DNA from: UBA9676 sp963741615
Lineage (GTDB): Bacteria; Actinomycetota; Actinomycetes; Streptosporangiales; Streptosporangiaceae
DNA length: 64,000 nt
Reading direction: 5' to 3'
Assembly (NCBI GenBank): GCA_963741615.1
Contig: CAVUIU010000019.1
Span: 62,001-126,000 of the forward strand
In this document: positions 8,101 through 15,746 of the stretch, piece by piece
Layout: each line of letters begins with the position of its first letter
How positions within the stretch are numbered: the stretch's first letter is position 1
The notes under the pieces: model-generated
The model's input: the letters and a program-made list of their open reading frames with translations, nothing else
Databases searched by the model: none
Told to the model about the DNA's origin: nothing
Translations under genes and position numbers: made by a program

Positions 8101-9487
8101 CCGACACCAGCTCGGCGACCTCGTCGAAATCCTCCTGCGACAGGGCGGAGAACGGGGCGGCCCGCCGGGCCAGGGCCAGCAGTTCGTCCTCCGCCCAGTC
8201 CGCCGCGGCGCACTCGGCGACGACCTGCTGCGCCAGGATATCCAGCGGCCCGGCCGGGACCTGCAGCGCGTCCAGCCGCCCGGACCGCACCCCCCGCAGC
8301 AGCGCCGCGCACTCCACCAGCTCGTCCCGCGACGTCGGGTACAGCCGCCCGGCGGGTGTCCCGCTGCGGGTGTGGTTCGACCGGCCGACCCGCTGCAGGA
8401 AGGTGGCGAAGCTGCGTGGCGAGCCGATCTGGCACACCAGCTCGACCGGCCCGATGTCGATCCCCAGCTCCAGCGAGGCGGTCGCCACCAGCGCCTTGAG
8501 GTCACCCGAGCGCAGCCGGGATTCCACCCGCTGCCGCCGGTCCTTCGACAGGCTGCCGTGGTGGGCCGCCACCTGCTCCTCCCCCAGCCGCTCGCCCAGC
8601 TGGTGCGCGACCCGCTCGGACATCCGCCGGGTATTGACGAACACCAGCGTCGTCCGGTGACGCTTCACGTGCCCGGCGATCAGGTCCAGGACCTGGGCCA
8701 TCTGCTCCGCGGTCGCCACCGCGCCCAGTTCATCGTCGGGCAGCTCCAGGGCCAGGTCGAGCTCGCGGCGGTGCCCGGCGTCCACGACCGCGCACCTCGG
8801 TGATCCATCAGCGTGCGAACGGCCGGCACCGGCACCGACGAGCAGCCGGGCAACGGTCTCGATGGGACGCTGGGTCGCCGAGAGCCCGACCCGCTGCACC
8901 GGCTGCGCGGCCACATGCTCCAGCCGCTCCAGGGTCACCGCCAGGTGCGAACCTCGCTTGTTCCCCGCGACCGCGTGGATCTCATCGACGATCACCGTCC
9001 GCGCGCCGTGCAGCATCGCCCGCCCCCGCTCCGCGGTCAGCAGCAGGTAGAGCGACTCGGGGGTGGTGATCAGGAAGTCCGGCGGGCGCTTCAACATCGC
9101 CGACCGCTCCGCCGCGGCCGTGTCCCCGGTCCGCACGGCGACCCTGATGTCCGGCGCGGGCAGGCCAAGCTCCGCGGCGGCCGCTGCGATCTCCGACAGC
9201 GGACGTTCCAGGTTCTGCCAGATGTTGACCGCCAGCGCCTTCAGTGGCGATACATACACCACCTGGGGCCCGGCAGCGCGCTCGCCGCCCGCCTCGTGGG
9301 CCCGGTAGATCCGGTCGATGCACACCAGGAACGCCGCCAGCGTCTTCCCGGACCCCGTCGGCGCCGCGATCAGTGTGTGGCCCCCGGCCGCAATCTCCGG
9401 CCAGCCCTGGGCCTGCGGCACGGTCGGGCCGGCCGGGAAGCGGCGGGCAAACCAGACGCGGATCGCCGGGTGGAACGACTCCAGCAC
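5147..9487 (-). CDS. lhr: ATP-dependent helicase Lhr
   Basis: About 1446 residues, typical of full-length Lhr (large helicase-related, superfamily 2), a 3'-5' DNA/DNA-RNA translocase linked to DNA repair. Motif I APTGSGKT lies near residues 40-47, motif II VDEIHA near 168, motif III GLSATQRP, then LVFVNTRRMSER, HHGSLSKDRR, TASLELGIDIG and QRVGRSNH for motifs IV-VI. The long Lhr-specific C-terminal half follows. The GTG at 9487 starts VLESFHPAI, the usual Lhr N-terminus. A Gly-Gly-Ser-Glu-Pro repeat interrupts the C-terminal half. A long open frame on the opposite strand is a composition shadow. Confidence 0.93.
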   Translation of the reverse strand: MLESFHPAIRVWFARRFPAGPTVPQAQGWPEIAAGGHTLIAAPTGSGKTLAAFLVCIDRIYRAHEAGGERAAGPQVVYVSPLKALAVNIWQNLERPLSEIAAAAAELGLPAPDIRVAVRTGDTAAAERSAMLKRPPDFLITTPESLYLLLTAERGRAMLHGARTVIVDEIHAVAGNKRGSHLAVTLERLEHVAAQPVQRVGLSATQRPIETVARLLVGAGAGRSHADGSPRCAVVDAGHRRELDLALELPDDELGAVATAEQMAQVLDLIAGHVKRHRTTLVFVNTRRMSERVAHQLGERLGEEQVAAHHGSLSKDRRQRVESRLRSGDLKALVATASLELGIDIGPVELVCQIGSPRSFATFLQRVGRSNHTRSGTPAGRLYPTSRDELVECAALLRGVRSGRLDALQVPAGPLDILAQQVVAECAAADWAEDELLALARRAAPFSALSQEDFDEVAELVSEGIRTGRGRRAAWLHRDRVSGRLRGRRGARLAALTSGGAIPEQGDYRVLAEPEGTLVGTVNEDWAIESMAGDVFLLGTTSWRIRRVEPGIVRVEDARGAPPSVPFWLGEAPGRTRELSEEVCAIRSAVAGRVGAGQPAAAAGWLAAEAGLGPAAAETIVAYLAAGLKQLGVLPTMDTIVLERFFDDAGGMQLVGHAPFGARVNRALGLALRKRFCVTFDFELQAAASDDAILLSLGPQHSFPLDAVPRFLASATVEDVVRQAVLTSPMFAARWRWNLNRSLAVLRMRGGRKNPPAIQRMEADDLMAAVFPTLAACQENVAPGPLDIPSHPLVRQTLEDCLREAMDIDGLRELIAGIESGRVAVVVCDTTEPSVLAHEILGGRPFTFLDDAPLEERRSRAIPLPRGLPVEAHELGRLDPAAIERVSEQVRPDPRDPDELHDLLMTVVAHRPVQAWRPWFATLAAGRRAVSVRAPAGEMWGAAERRPAIEALFPGAAIVPDHPCPVPAEPPDQDIAAADMLRGHLEYRGPLTVASLAQISGLPEDLTARGLARLEAEGFALRGHFTPAGGSEPGGSEPGGSEPGGSEPGGMEFCARRLLARIHAYTRQRQRREIEPVTARDFMRFLLRWQHVAPGARREGRFGVLAVVEQLQGFELAAGAWESAVLSARVDGYRREWLDEVCLSGQVAWGRLSVRDSEPDPAAQPTQPAQPTQPARPVRRSGLTPSRATPITLTIRDDLPWLLRAARGDLTPPEPGPGRTRDILDALGQHGALFRPDLAARSGRLPSEVDEALWDGVARGLVTADGFRAVRSLLRRPGRTRLPERRGLRRGLDRSGTGPAGRWTLLLPPAPPGDPDELAEAVAEQLTARWGVVFRDLVRRENLAVPWREVLWALRRMEARGTIRGGRFVAGFSGEQFAHPDAVDLLKTVRKQRHTGETVQLSAADPLNLTGIVLPGPRVPATHTNTVTYVDGAVAPAGAELTGTPA
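6341..6400 (-). repeat. four perfect 15-bp tandem units inside lhr
   Basis: The unit GCCTGGCTCCGACCC (plus strand) occurs four times without a mismatch. On the coding strand each unit adds Gly-Gly-Ser-Glu-Pro, so copy number can change without shifting frame. It lies in a linker of the C-terminal half, away from the helicase motifs. Confidence 0.95.
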
Positions 9488-9622
9488 CTTGCCACGGTAA
9501 CCCGGCCCTCCGACATCGTGTGCCCGCCGGGGCCCACCGTGCCAGCCGCCGGTGCCTGGCCAGGCACCATGGAGGTCATGGACCCTGATCTGCCGGACGT
9601 GGCTCGCGCGGGGAAAACGGGC

Positions 9623-10162
9623 ATGCCCCGCGCGGGGAAATACGCGCGGATCGAGCGGGAGAGGCGCTTCCTGCTGGCGGATCTGCCGGTCATGGCCGCC
9701 GCCGTCACTCCCAGCCGGATCACCGACCGTTACCTGACGGGGACGCGGCTTCGTCTCCGGCGCGTCGAGCACCAGGACGGCGGCGGCTGCGTCTACAAGC
9801 TCACCCAGAAGATCCCGGCCAGGCCCGGCCCCATCCAGGGACTGATCACGAACACCTACCTGTCACGCGCGGAACACGACCTGCTCGCCACGCTTCCCGC
9901 CGCCGTGCTGTCCAAGGCCCGTTACCCCGCTCCCCCGCTGGGCATCGACGTCTTTGGCCCGCCGCTGCAGGGCCTGATCCTCGCGGAGGCCGAGTTCAGC
10001 ACCGACCAGGCGGCACGCTCGTTCCAGCCGCCCCGGGGATGCATCGCCGAGGTCACCGACGACAGCCGCTTCACCGGCGGCGTCCTTGCCCGCACCCGCC
10101 GCCCTGACCTGCTCGCCTGGCTCGGCGAGTACGGGATCGGCCCGGCCCCGGGCCCCGGCTGA
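9623..10162 (+). CDS. CYTH domain protein
   Basis: 179 residues from the ATG at 9623. The signature IERERRFLL gives the N-terminal ExExR/K strand of CYTH tunnel-fold triphosphate hydrolases. It is followed by ITDRYLTGTRLRLRRVE and VYKLTQK, which place basic residues in the tunnel, and a late acidic strand ILAEAEF. The family binds polyphosphorylated ligands with Mg2+; the substrate is unknown. Starts at 9569 and 9578 are also in frame. The GGAGG at 9571 is only two bases from 9578, so 9623 with GGGGAAA upstream was preferred. The 3' end overlaps the convergent DinB-like gene by about 90 bases. Confidence 0.8.
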   Translation: MPRAGKYARIERERRFLLADLPVMAAAVTPSRITDRYLTGTRLRLRRVEHQDGGGCVYKLTQKIPARPGPIQGLITNTYLSRAEHDLLATLPAAVLSKARYPAPPLGIDVFGPPLQGLILAEAEFSTDQAARSFQPPRGCIAEVTDDSRFTGGVLARTRRPDLLAWLGEYGIGPAPGPG

Positions 10163-10718
10163 CCCGTGCCGCTGCTGATCCGTGCCGGATCCGGGATAAG
10201 TCGCCGGTGACGCCGTCGATCTGCTCGCGGAGGATGTCGGCGTGGCCGTTGTGGCGCGCGTACTCCTCGATCATGTGAACGTAGATCCAGCGCAGATCCA
10301 TGGTGCCCAGCTGCGTGTGCTGGAACGTGTCATCCAGCGACCGGCCGGCGGCGGCCTCGCGGGCCAGGGCGCACTCGGCCGCGAACGCGGCGAAGTCAGC
10401 CTCGGCGCCGGCGCCATCGGCGAAGTCGAAGTCCCCATCCGGGTGCTGCTCGCTGCAGAACAGGTAACCGAGCTCAGCCTCGCCGGCGAAGCGGCGCCGG
10501 AACCAGGCGCGTTCCACCTCCGCCATGTGCCGGACCAGCCCGAGCAGCGACAGCGACGATGGCCCGACCGCACGCCGGGCAAGCTGGTCGCCGGTCAGGC
10601 CCTGGCACTTGTACAGCAAGGTCGCGCGGTGGTAGTCCAGCCAGCTCTCCACCGCCCGGCGCTCCCCCGCCACCGTCGGCGGGTCGGCCCGGGCGACCTC
10701 AGGCGCGGTCCATGTCAC
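10071..10718 (-). CDS. DinB/DUF664 family protein
   Basis: About 215 residues from a GTG start. Helix motifs of the DinB-like four-helix bundle are clear: VESWLDYHRATLLYKCQGL, LLGLVRHMAEVERAWF and YVHMIEEYARHNGHADILRE. They supply the conserved histidines (one in each of the latter two, used for metal binding in the superfamily). Family members include thiol transferases and unassigned proteins. The usual end, DGVTG, is passed and an Arg/Gly-rich tail of about 45 residues overlaps the CYTH gene antisense, so the original stop may have been lost. Confidence 0.8.
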   Translation of the reverse strand: MTWTAPEVARADPPTVAGERRAVESWLDYHRATLLYKCQGLTGDQLARRAVGPSSLSLLGLVRHMAEVERAWFRRRFAGEAELGYLFCSEQHPDGDFDFADGAGAEADFAAFAAECALAREAAAGRSLDDTFQHTQLGTMDLRWIYVHMIEEYARHNGHADILREQIDGVTGDLSRIRHGSAAARVSRGPGPGRSRTRRARRAGQGGGCGQGRRR

Positions 10719-10820
10719 CGGGACATCGTGCCCCAGCGCGATGGGGCCCGCAAGTGCCTTCCGGCCGGCCCGGATCGCCGGCACCCTGACCGCACGCCGC
10801 CGCCGCGCGGGTGCCCGGCT

Positions 10821-11693
10821 CTACAGGTAGCCCGCGAGCCAGGCGTGCACCTCCCCCAGGTGGTGCTCGATCAATGTCAGGTGCCCGTCGTCGTCGAGCA
10901 GCCTGGCCTCGACGCCAGGAATGTGCGCGGCGAGCCACTGGCCGTGCCCGAACGGGACGAACCTGTCCTGCCTGCCGTGCATCAGCAGCACGGGAACGGA
11001 GATGGCGGCCAGGTCGAACCCCCACGGGCCGGCCTCGGCGTTGCCGTCCGCCCACCATCCCTCGCCGCCCGGCGCGAGCCCCTCGTGCATCGAGTAGATC
11101 ATGTACTCGGCCAGCTCACCGGTGAGAACCGCGGCGTCGGTGGGGGTGAGCAGCGACTTCATCCCCTCGTTCAGGTCGCTCGCCGATGCCGCCAGGTACT
11201 CCTCCCTGTCCTTGTCCAGCTTGCGGCGCGCGCCGCCGGGGTCGCTGAGCAGCAGGCGGAAGTCGTCGACGTTCTCCTGGCCCATGTCGGCGAACCAGTC
11301 GAGCCCGTCCGCGCCGTACGGGGCGGGCGACGCCAGCGCCGCGGCGGCCACGACAAGATCGGGCAGCAGCGCGGCGCACGCCAGCACGTGAGGTCCGCCA
11401 CCCGAGATGCCCCAGGTCGCCAGCCTGTCGATCCCAAGTGCCGCGCAGATGGCCCGCACATCCGCGGCGCAGTCGGCGACGGCCCGCCCCGGGTGGGGTG
11501 ATGAGCCGCCGTAGCCGGGCCGGTCGTAGCTGATGATCCGCAGGCCGCGCCCGGCGGCATCGGCTGCGATGGGGCCGTAGATGTGCCGGGAATTGGGGGT
11601 GCCGTTGTGGACGAGCACCGGGCGGCCGGCCAGGTCACCGCCTTCCTCGACGGCCAGCGCCCGGCCGTCGCCAGTCTGGACAACCCGTTCCAT
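10821..11693 (-). CDS. alpha/beta hydrolase
   Basis: 290 residues. Oxyanion-hole region HNGTPNS near residue 29, YDRPGYGGS near 60, nucleophile elbow TWGISGGGPH (Ser about 98), an acid loop MHGRQDRFVPFGHG and a late histidine in DDDGHLTL complete the serine hydrolase triad. The substrate is not evident. The ATG at 11693 is preceded by GGGAGG at the right distance; the frame upstream is Arg-rich and unlikely to be translated. Confidence 0.85.
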   Translation of the reverse strand: MERVVQTGDGRALAVEEGGDLAGRPVLVHNGTPNSRHIYGPIAADAAGRGLRIISYDRPGYGGSSPHPGRAVADCAADVRAICAALGIDRLATWGISGGGPHVLACAALLPDLVVAAAALASPAPYGADGLDWFADMGQENVDDFRLLLSDPGGARRKLDKDREEYLAASASDLNEGMKSLLTPTDAAVLTGELAEYMIYSMHEGLAPGGEGWWADGNAEAGPWGFDLAAISVPVLLMHGRQDRFVPFGHGQWLAAHIPGVEARLLDDDGHLTLIEHHLGEVHAWLAGYL

Positions 11694-11878
11694 GTCTGCC
11701 TCCCATCGCGGGCGTCCGCCCCTGCGCGGGCCCAGCCCGAACGCTACGCGCCGTCGCGCCGTAAGGCATCCGAACAAGCGCCGGCCGCCATCCGCGACAG
11801 GCCCGTCGGCGTGATCTTCGGCAGGGGCCGCGTCCCGTCGATCTCCAGCCTGCCGCGCGCGTGCGCTAGAGTCGCGCC

Positions 11879-12496
11879 GTGACAGACAGCAATGACTGGC
11901 GCGTGACGATCTCGCTGACCGACCCGGCCGATGCCGACCGGGCGAAGCGATCCTTTTCCGGCCATGAGGTCGATGACGATGTCCGCCGCCGGCTCGGCCG
12001 GAACGTCGCCGTCGGTGCGGGTGACTCGCAGATCTTCCTGTACGCGGGCACCGAGGCCGCCGCCGGGGAGGCCGAGCAGATCTCCCGCGAGGTCCTGGCC
12101 CGCCAGGGCATCGCGGCGGAATTCGCGCTGCACCGCTGGCACCCGGTCGAAGAGACCTGGGAGAGCCCGGACGTCGCGATGCCGCGGACCGAGGCCGAGG
12201 TCCAGGCGGAGCATCAGCGGCTTGAGGACGCCGAAACCGCCGAGTCCGTCTCGACCGGGATCGCCCAGTGGGAGGCCAGGGCCGAGTTTCCGTCGCACCG
12301 CGAGGCGGTCGAGCTGGCGAGGAAGCTGCGCAGCGAAGGCCGGACGGTGGTGCGCCGCTGGAAGTTCCTGGTCGTCGGCGCCAACAACGAGGACGACGCC
12401 CGCGAGCTCGCCGAGCAGATCAGGCGCGAGGCGCCGCCGGACACCACGGTCAGCGCCGAGCACTCCGGGGTGCGCCTGCCGTTCATCCCGTTCTGA
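11879..12496 (+). CDS. conserved hypothetical protein with two similar halves
   Basis: 205 residues from a GTG start, acidic and soluble. I do not recognise a named family. The first half (WRVTISLTDPADADRAKRSF through ISREVLARQG) and the second half (SHREAVELARKLRSEG through LAEQIRREAP) share a strand-helix-strand-helix layout, suggesting an internal duplication of a ferredoxin-like fold. HRWHPVEETWE and RRWKFLVVGA occupy equivalent places in the halves. It is probably monocistronic or co-transcribed with the small gene 60 bases downstream. Confidence 0.65.
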   Translation: MTDSNDWRVTISLTDPADADRAKRSFSGHEVDDDVRRRLGRNVAVGAGDSQIFLYAGTEAAAGEAEQISREVLARQGIAAEFALHRWHPVEETWESPDVAMPRTEAEVQAEHQRLEDAETAESVSTGIAQWEARAEFPSHREAVELARKLRSEGRTVVRRWKFLVVGANNEDDARELAEQIRREAPPDTTVSAEHSGVRLPFIPF

Positions 12497-12556
12497 CCGC
12501 TGGCGTTTCCGGTGTGTGAGGCTGTGGAAGTATCCGTCCAGAGGCAGGAGGCCTGC

Positions 12557-12787
12557 ATGGCTGACAAGGCGTCAGACCCGGAAAGGTCTGAGGACGTGGT
12601 GCGTCCCGGCGGCGATGCGAGTTCCGAGGACGAGGTGAAACGCAAGTTCCGGGAGGCCCTGGACCGCAAGCGCGCCAAGGAAGCCGACCCGGGCGCCGCG
12701 CACCGGGGCAAGGACACCGGGAAGATCCACGGCGCTCACGGCCCGGCCCGCAGACGCCGTTCGTTCCGCCGCAAGAGCGGCGGCTGA
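12557..12787 (+). CDS. DUF5302-like small protein
   Basis: 76 residues, highly charged. Its centre SSEDEVKRKFREALDRKR is followed by a Gly/His-rich HRGKDTGKIHGAHGPA and a basic tail RRRRSFRRKSGG, the layout of the actinobacterial DUF5302 family. Function is unknown; a nucleic-acid-binding role is only suggested by the basic end. A consensus AGGAGG precedes the ATG. The stop codon lies in the loop of a perfect hairpin. Confidence 0.75.
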   Translation: MADKASDPERSEDVVRPGGDASSEDEVKRKFREALDRKRAKEADPGAAHRGKDTGKIHGAHGPARRRRSFRRKSGG

Positions 12788-12795
12788 GCCGCCGC
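12777..12795 (+). terminator. hairpin with the stop codon as its loop
   Basis: GCGGCGGC (12777-12784), the stop TGA (12785-12787), then GCCGCCGC (12788-12795): an 8-bp perfect stem with a three-base loop. It sits between two convergent genes. Confidence 0.5.
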
Positions 12796-12827
12796 GGTAC
12801 GCCGATCCGGTGCTGCCCGGGCCACGC

Positions 12828-13214
12828 CTACCCTGAGGAGGATGCCCGGGGGCCGGGCTGGTGCTTGCCGTCGACGACCAGCTCAGCCCGTTCGGAGTAG
12901 AAGCACATGAGCCCGGCGATTCCCTGGGCTTGCGGGATCGGTGTCTCGTAGCTCCAGACGAGATCTTTGTGGACTTCACCGCCGACCTCGGCCGACCAGT
13001 ACGACGCCCTGCCCTTGAAGGGGCAGGTCGTCCGGTGGCTGGTGGGCCGCAGCAATTCGGTGCGCACGTCCTCGCGCGGGAAGTAGTAGCGGGTGGGCAG
13101 CCCTGTCTCGTCGAGCAGGACGACCCGGTCGGACTCGGCCAGCTTCTCGCCGCCGAGCCTGACCTCGACATGAAGCTGGGCGGGGGTGATGGTGATCCGG
13201 TGCCCTGCAGCCAT
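12828..13214 (-). CDS. DUF427 domain protein
   Basis: 128 residues. LHVEVRLGGEKLAESDRVVL, GLPTRYYFPREDV, TTCPFKGRASYWS and GLMCFYSERAELVVDG are the characteristic stretches of DUF427, a small beta-barrel family common in actinobacteria whose activity is unknown. The ATG at 13214 starts just before the barrel, with GGCAGG upstream. A longer frame to 13343 lacks family similarity. Confidence 0.85.
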   Translation of the reverse strand: MAAGHRITITPAQLHVEVRLGGEKLAESDRVVLLDETGLPTRYYFPREDVRTELLRPTSHRTTCPFKGRASYWSAEVGGEVHKDLVWSYETPIPQAQGIAGLMCFYSERAELVVDGKHQPGPRASSSG

Positions 13215-13355
13215 ACCTGCCGTAACCGCCCGGCTGCCCCGATGATTCCGGCCCGCCGGCTCGTGCCCAGGGCAGACTTGCTCACGCCAGGGGCCAGCTG
13301 CCCGCGTGACCGCCTGCGCGGCAGCTGCGGGCGTGGCCATCATCCCGGGGCCGGG

Positions 13356-13526
13356 CTACCGTGAGGGTAGGCCGAGCGCCTCGGGATGCGCCCGCTGGTA
13401 ATGCGCGGTCAGGACCTCGCTCGCCTTGCCGGGCCGGTAGGCGACGGTGCGGTGGCAGATCTGGCAGCGCATGACCGGCAGACGGGTAACGGTCACCGGG
13501 AAGCGGCGGGAACTCGGCTTGGTCAT
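13356..13526 (-). CDS. small zinc-finger-like protein
   Basis: 56 residues beginning MTKPSSRRFPVTVTRLPV. A CQIC pair is followed about 20 residues later by HYQRAH, giving a C-x2-C...H-x4-H set able to bind one zinc ion. The rest is basic. It is short but has actinomycete-like codon use and a clear start and stop. It could be a nucleic-acid-binding peptide; no function is claimed. It lies between a DUF427 gene on the same strand and the divergent sigma-factor operon. Confidence 0.6.
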   Translation of the reverse strand: MTKPSSRRFPVTVTRLPVMRCQICHRTVAYRPGKASEVLTAHYQRAHPEALGLPSR

Positions 13527-13696
13527 CAGATCTCATAATGCCAGCCCGGCGGCACCAAGGCGAAGCCGTCGGCGGTTTCCTGCGGCATTGACCCTCATCG
13601 CGCGTGGCGCCGGGATCTGCCCGGCTTGCCGGGACCGCCGCAATATGCATAACGGCTTGCGTGAACCGGCCGCCCCCGGATTGCAATAGAGATGCG

Positions 13697-14251
13697 ATGG
13701 ACGACGACGAGCTGATCGCGGGGGTCGCTACCGGCGATGACACCGCGCTGCGGGAGCTGTTCTCCCGGCATGCGCCGTGGCTGGCGGCCCGGCTGCGCGC
13801 GGTGCTGCCGGCCGCCGAGGTGGAGGACGTCCTGCAGGAGACGTTCCTCGCGGTCTGGCGCGGCGCCGGTGGCTACCGGCCGGGCGGCGCGGCGGGGGGA
13901 TGGCTGTGGGGCATCGCCCGCAGGCAGGCCGCCCTGCTGCTGCGCCGCCGTGGGCCCGCCGCTGTCGTGCTGCCTGACGGGGGCGCGGCCGGCCCGCTGC
14001 CCGCGGGTGATCCGGCGGAGGTGGCGCTGTCGCGGGCGGACCTGGAAACCGCGGTCGCCGCGCTCGGGCCGCCGGGGGGCCCGGAACGCGAGGTATGGCG
14101 GTTGCTGTATGAGGAGGACCGCCCGGTGGCGGAGGTGGCGGTGATGCTGGGGGTCCCGCCGGGCACGGTGAAAAGCCGTGCCCACCGGGCCCGGCGGCTG
14201 CTGCGGGCGGCGCTGCGCGACGGCGCGGCGGCGGAGGGAGGGTCGCGATGA
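13697..14251 (+). CDS. ECF-type RNA polymerase sigma factor
   Basis: 184 residues. Region 2 covers about residues 5-75 (ALRELFSRHAPWLAARLR, VEDVLQETFLAVWRGAGGYR, WLWGIARRQA). Region 4 is about 115-170 (EVWRLLYEEDRPVAEVAVML, VPPGTVKSRAHRARRLLR) and holds the -35-binding helix-turn-helix. No region 1 or 3 is present, as in extracytoplasmic-function sigma factors. It is the first gene of a five-gene operon; its stop overlaps the next start by four bases (ATGA). No cysteine-containing anti-sigma (ZAS) protein follows; the next gene is a membrane protein that may take that role (inference). Confidence 0.93.
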   Translation: MDDDELIAGVATGDDTALRELFSRHAPWLAARLRAVLPAAEVEDVLQETFLAVWRGAGGYRPGGAAGGWLWGIARRQAALLLRRRGPAAVVLPDGGAAGPLPAGDPAEVALSRADLETAVAALGPPGGPEREVWRLLYEEDRPVAEVAVMLGVPPGTVKSRAHRARRLLRAALRDGAAAEGGSR

Positions 14252-14985
14252 GCGACATGGATGCGGGCTGGCCGCCCGGGGCATCGCCGCCGTCGGGCAC
14301 GGTGCCCGCCGACGTCAACCTGGGCCGGGTGTGGACCGGGGTGGCGGCGGAGGTGTGGCGCCGCCGACCGGGCCCGCTGGAGCGGGCTGCCGCGCGGCTG
14401 CTGCGCTCGCCCGGCCTGGCCCGGGCGCTGGTGGCCACGCCGTCGCTGCTGCTCGCGTGGATCATCGCCACCGTGGTGGTGCTGTTTACCGGGGCCGCCA
14501 CCACCCTCCTGACCGGGACGCCGTACGTGGCGCTGCTCGCGCCGGCGGTCGCGGCGGCGGGTATCGCCTATGCCTACGGGCCGGGCATCGATCCGGCCTG
14601 GGAGCTGTCGCAGAGCCTGGCCGTCAGCGACCGGATGGTGCTGCTGGTCCGGGCGCTGGCGGTATTCGGCCTGAACGCGGCGCTGGGGCTGGCCGCATCG
14701 GCCGTGTCGGGGGCCGCGGCCGCACTCACGTTCGGCTGGCTGGTCCCGATGACCGCGGTCTGCGCGCTGGCGCTGGCCGTCGCGACGGTGGCCCGCTCGG
14801 CGATCGTGGGCGTGGCCGTGGGGGTGGGCGGCTGGGTGATCACGGTGCTGTCCGGCGCCGCCGCCAGCGGCCGGTACACAACGGCGGTCACCGACTCGGC
14901 CCTGGTCCTTCCCTACCTGGCCTTCGCCGCCTGCTGCGGCGCGGTCGTGCTGTACGCGACCCGGACACCGAGAGGAACGTCATGA
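14248..14985 (+). CDS. multi-pass membrane protein, candidate anti-sigma factor or ABC partner
   Basis: 245 residues. A short cytoplasmic N-terminus of about 70 residues contains ADVNLGRVWTGVAAEVWRRR. It is followed by roughly six membrane segments (about 72-92, 97-112, 131-160, 162-180, 182-200, 213-232). Starting by ATGA overlap with the sigma gene and ending by ATGA overlap with the ABC ATPase, it must be translated with both. No zinc-binding HxxxCxxC motif is present. It is either an atypical anti-sigma factor or a transporter subunit; the sequence does not decide. Confidence 0.7.
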   Translation: MSDMDAGWPPGASPPSGTVPADVNLGRVWTGVAAEVWRRRPGPLERAAARLLRSPGLARALVATPSLLLAWIIATVVVLFTGAATTLLTGTPYVALLAPAVAAAGIAYAYGPGIDPAWELSQSLAVSDRMVLLVRALAVFGLNAALGLAASAVSGAAAALTFGWLVPMTAVCALALAVATVARSAIVGVAVGVGGWVITVLSGAAASGRYTTAVTDSALVLPYLAFAACCGAVVLYATRTPRGTS

Positions 14986-15746
14986 ACGTCAACATCACCG
15001 ACCTGACCCGCCGGTTCGGCCGGACCCAGGCCGTGGCCGGGGTGAGCCTGCAGGCCGGCGCGGGAGTGTTCGGGCTGCTGGGCCCCAACGGGGCGGGCAA
15101 GACGTCGCTGCTGCGGATGATGGCCACGGCGCTGCCGCCGACCTCGGGCCGGCTGCGGCTGCTCGGCCGTGACCCACGCTCCTACGCCCCGCGGCGAGAG
15201 ATCCGGCGGCGGCTGGGGTACCTGCCGCAGAACCTCGGCTACTACCCGGGCTTCACGGTCGCGGAGTTCGTCGAGTACTTCGCGCTGCTCAAGGACATGC
15301 CCCCCGGGCAGGTGCCGCGGGCGGTGGCGGCCGCGGTCGAGCACGTCGGCCTCGGTGACAGGGCCCGCACCAAGCTGCGCACCCTGTCGGGCGGGATGCT
15401 GCGCCGGGTGGGGATCGCGCAGGCGATCGTGAACGGGCCGGAGCTGCTGCTGCTGGACGAGCCGACCGCCGGGCTGGACCCCGAGCAGCGGGTGGCCTTC
15501 CGCGCCCTGCTGCGCGACCTCGGCCAGCGGGCCACCGTGATCGTCTCCACCCACCTGGTCGAGGACGTGGGCGCCGCCTGCACCGAGGTGGCGCTGATGG
15601 ACGCGGGGAAGATCGTATTCCATGGCACCCCCGGTGAGCTGACCGCCCGGGGCGAGGGCACCGGCGCGGCGGGCGACGCCCCGCTGGAGCGTGGCTACAG
15701 CGCGGTGCTGGCGGCAGCGCGGTCGGTGGCGGCGGCCCGGCCATGA
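14982..15746 (+). CDS. ABC transporter ATP-binding protein
   Basis: 254 residues. Walker A GPNGAGKT at 34-41, Q-loop in LGYLPQNLGYYP, signature LSGGM near 136, Walker B LLLLDEPTAGLD near 155-167 and the switch histidine in VSTHLVED: a complete, active-looking ATPase of the CcmA/multidrug-export type. It couples by four-base overlaps to membrane proteins on both sides, which are its likely permeases. A drug, lipid or peptide export role is plausible but the substrate cannot be told. Confidence 0.93.
   Translation: MNVNITDLTRRFGRTQAVAGVSLQAGAGVFGLLGPNGAGKTSLLRMMATALPPTSGRLRLLGRDPRSYAPRREIRRRLGYLPQNLGYYPGFTVAEFVEYFALLKDMPPGQVPRAVAAAVEHVGLGDRARTKLRTLSGGMLRRVGIAQAIVNGPELLLLDEPTAGLDPEQRVAFRALLRDLGQRATVIVSTHLVEDVGAACTEVALMDAGKIVFHGTPGELTARGEGTGAAGDAPLERGYSAVLAAARSVAAARP

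Noticed and set aside
4712..8803. A 1363-codon open frame on the plus strand opposite lhr and the end of the beta-helix gene
   Set aside because: Its composition is Pro/Arg/Gly/Ala-rich with no domain, it lies antisense to clear genes, and such long shadow frames are expected at this G+C content.
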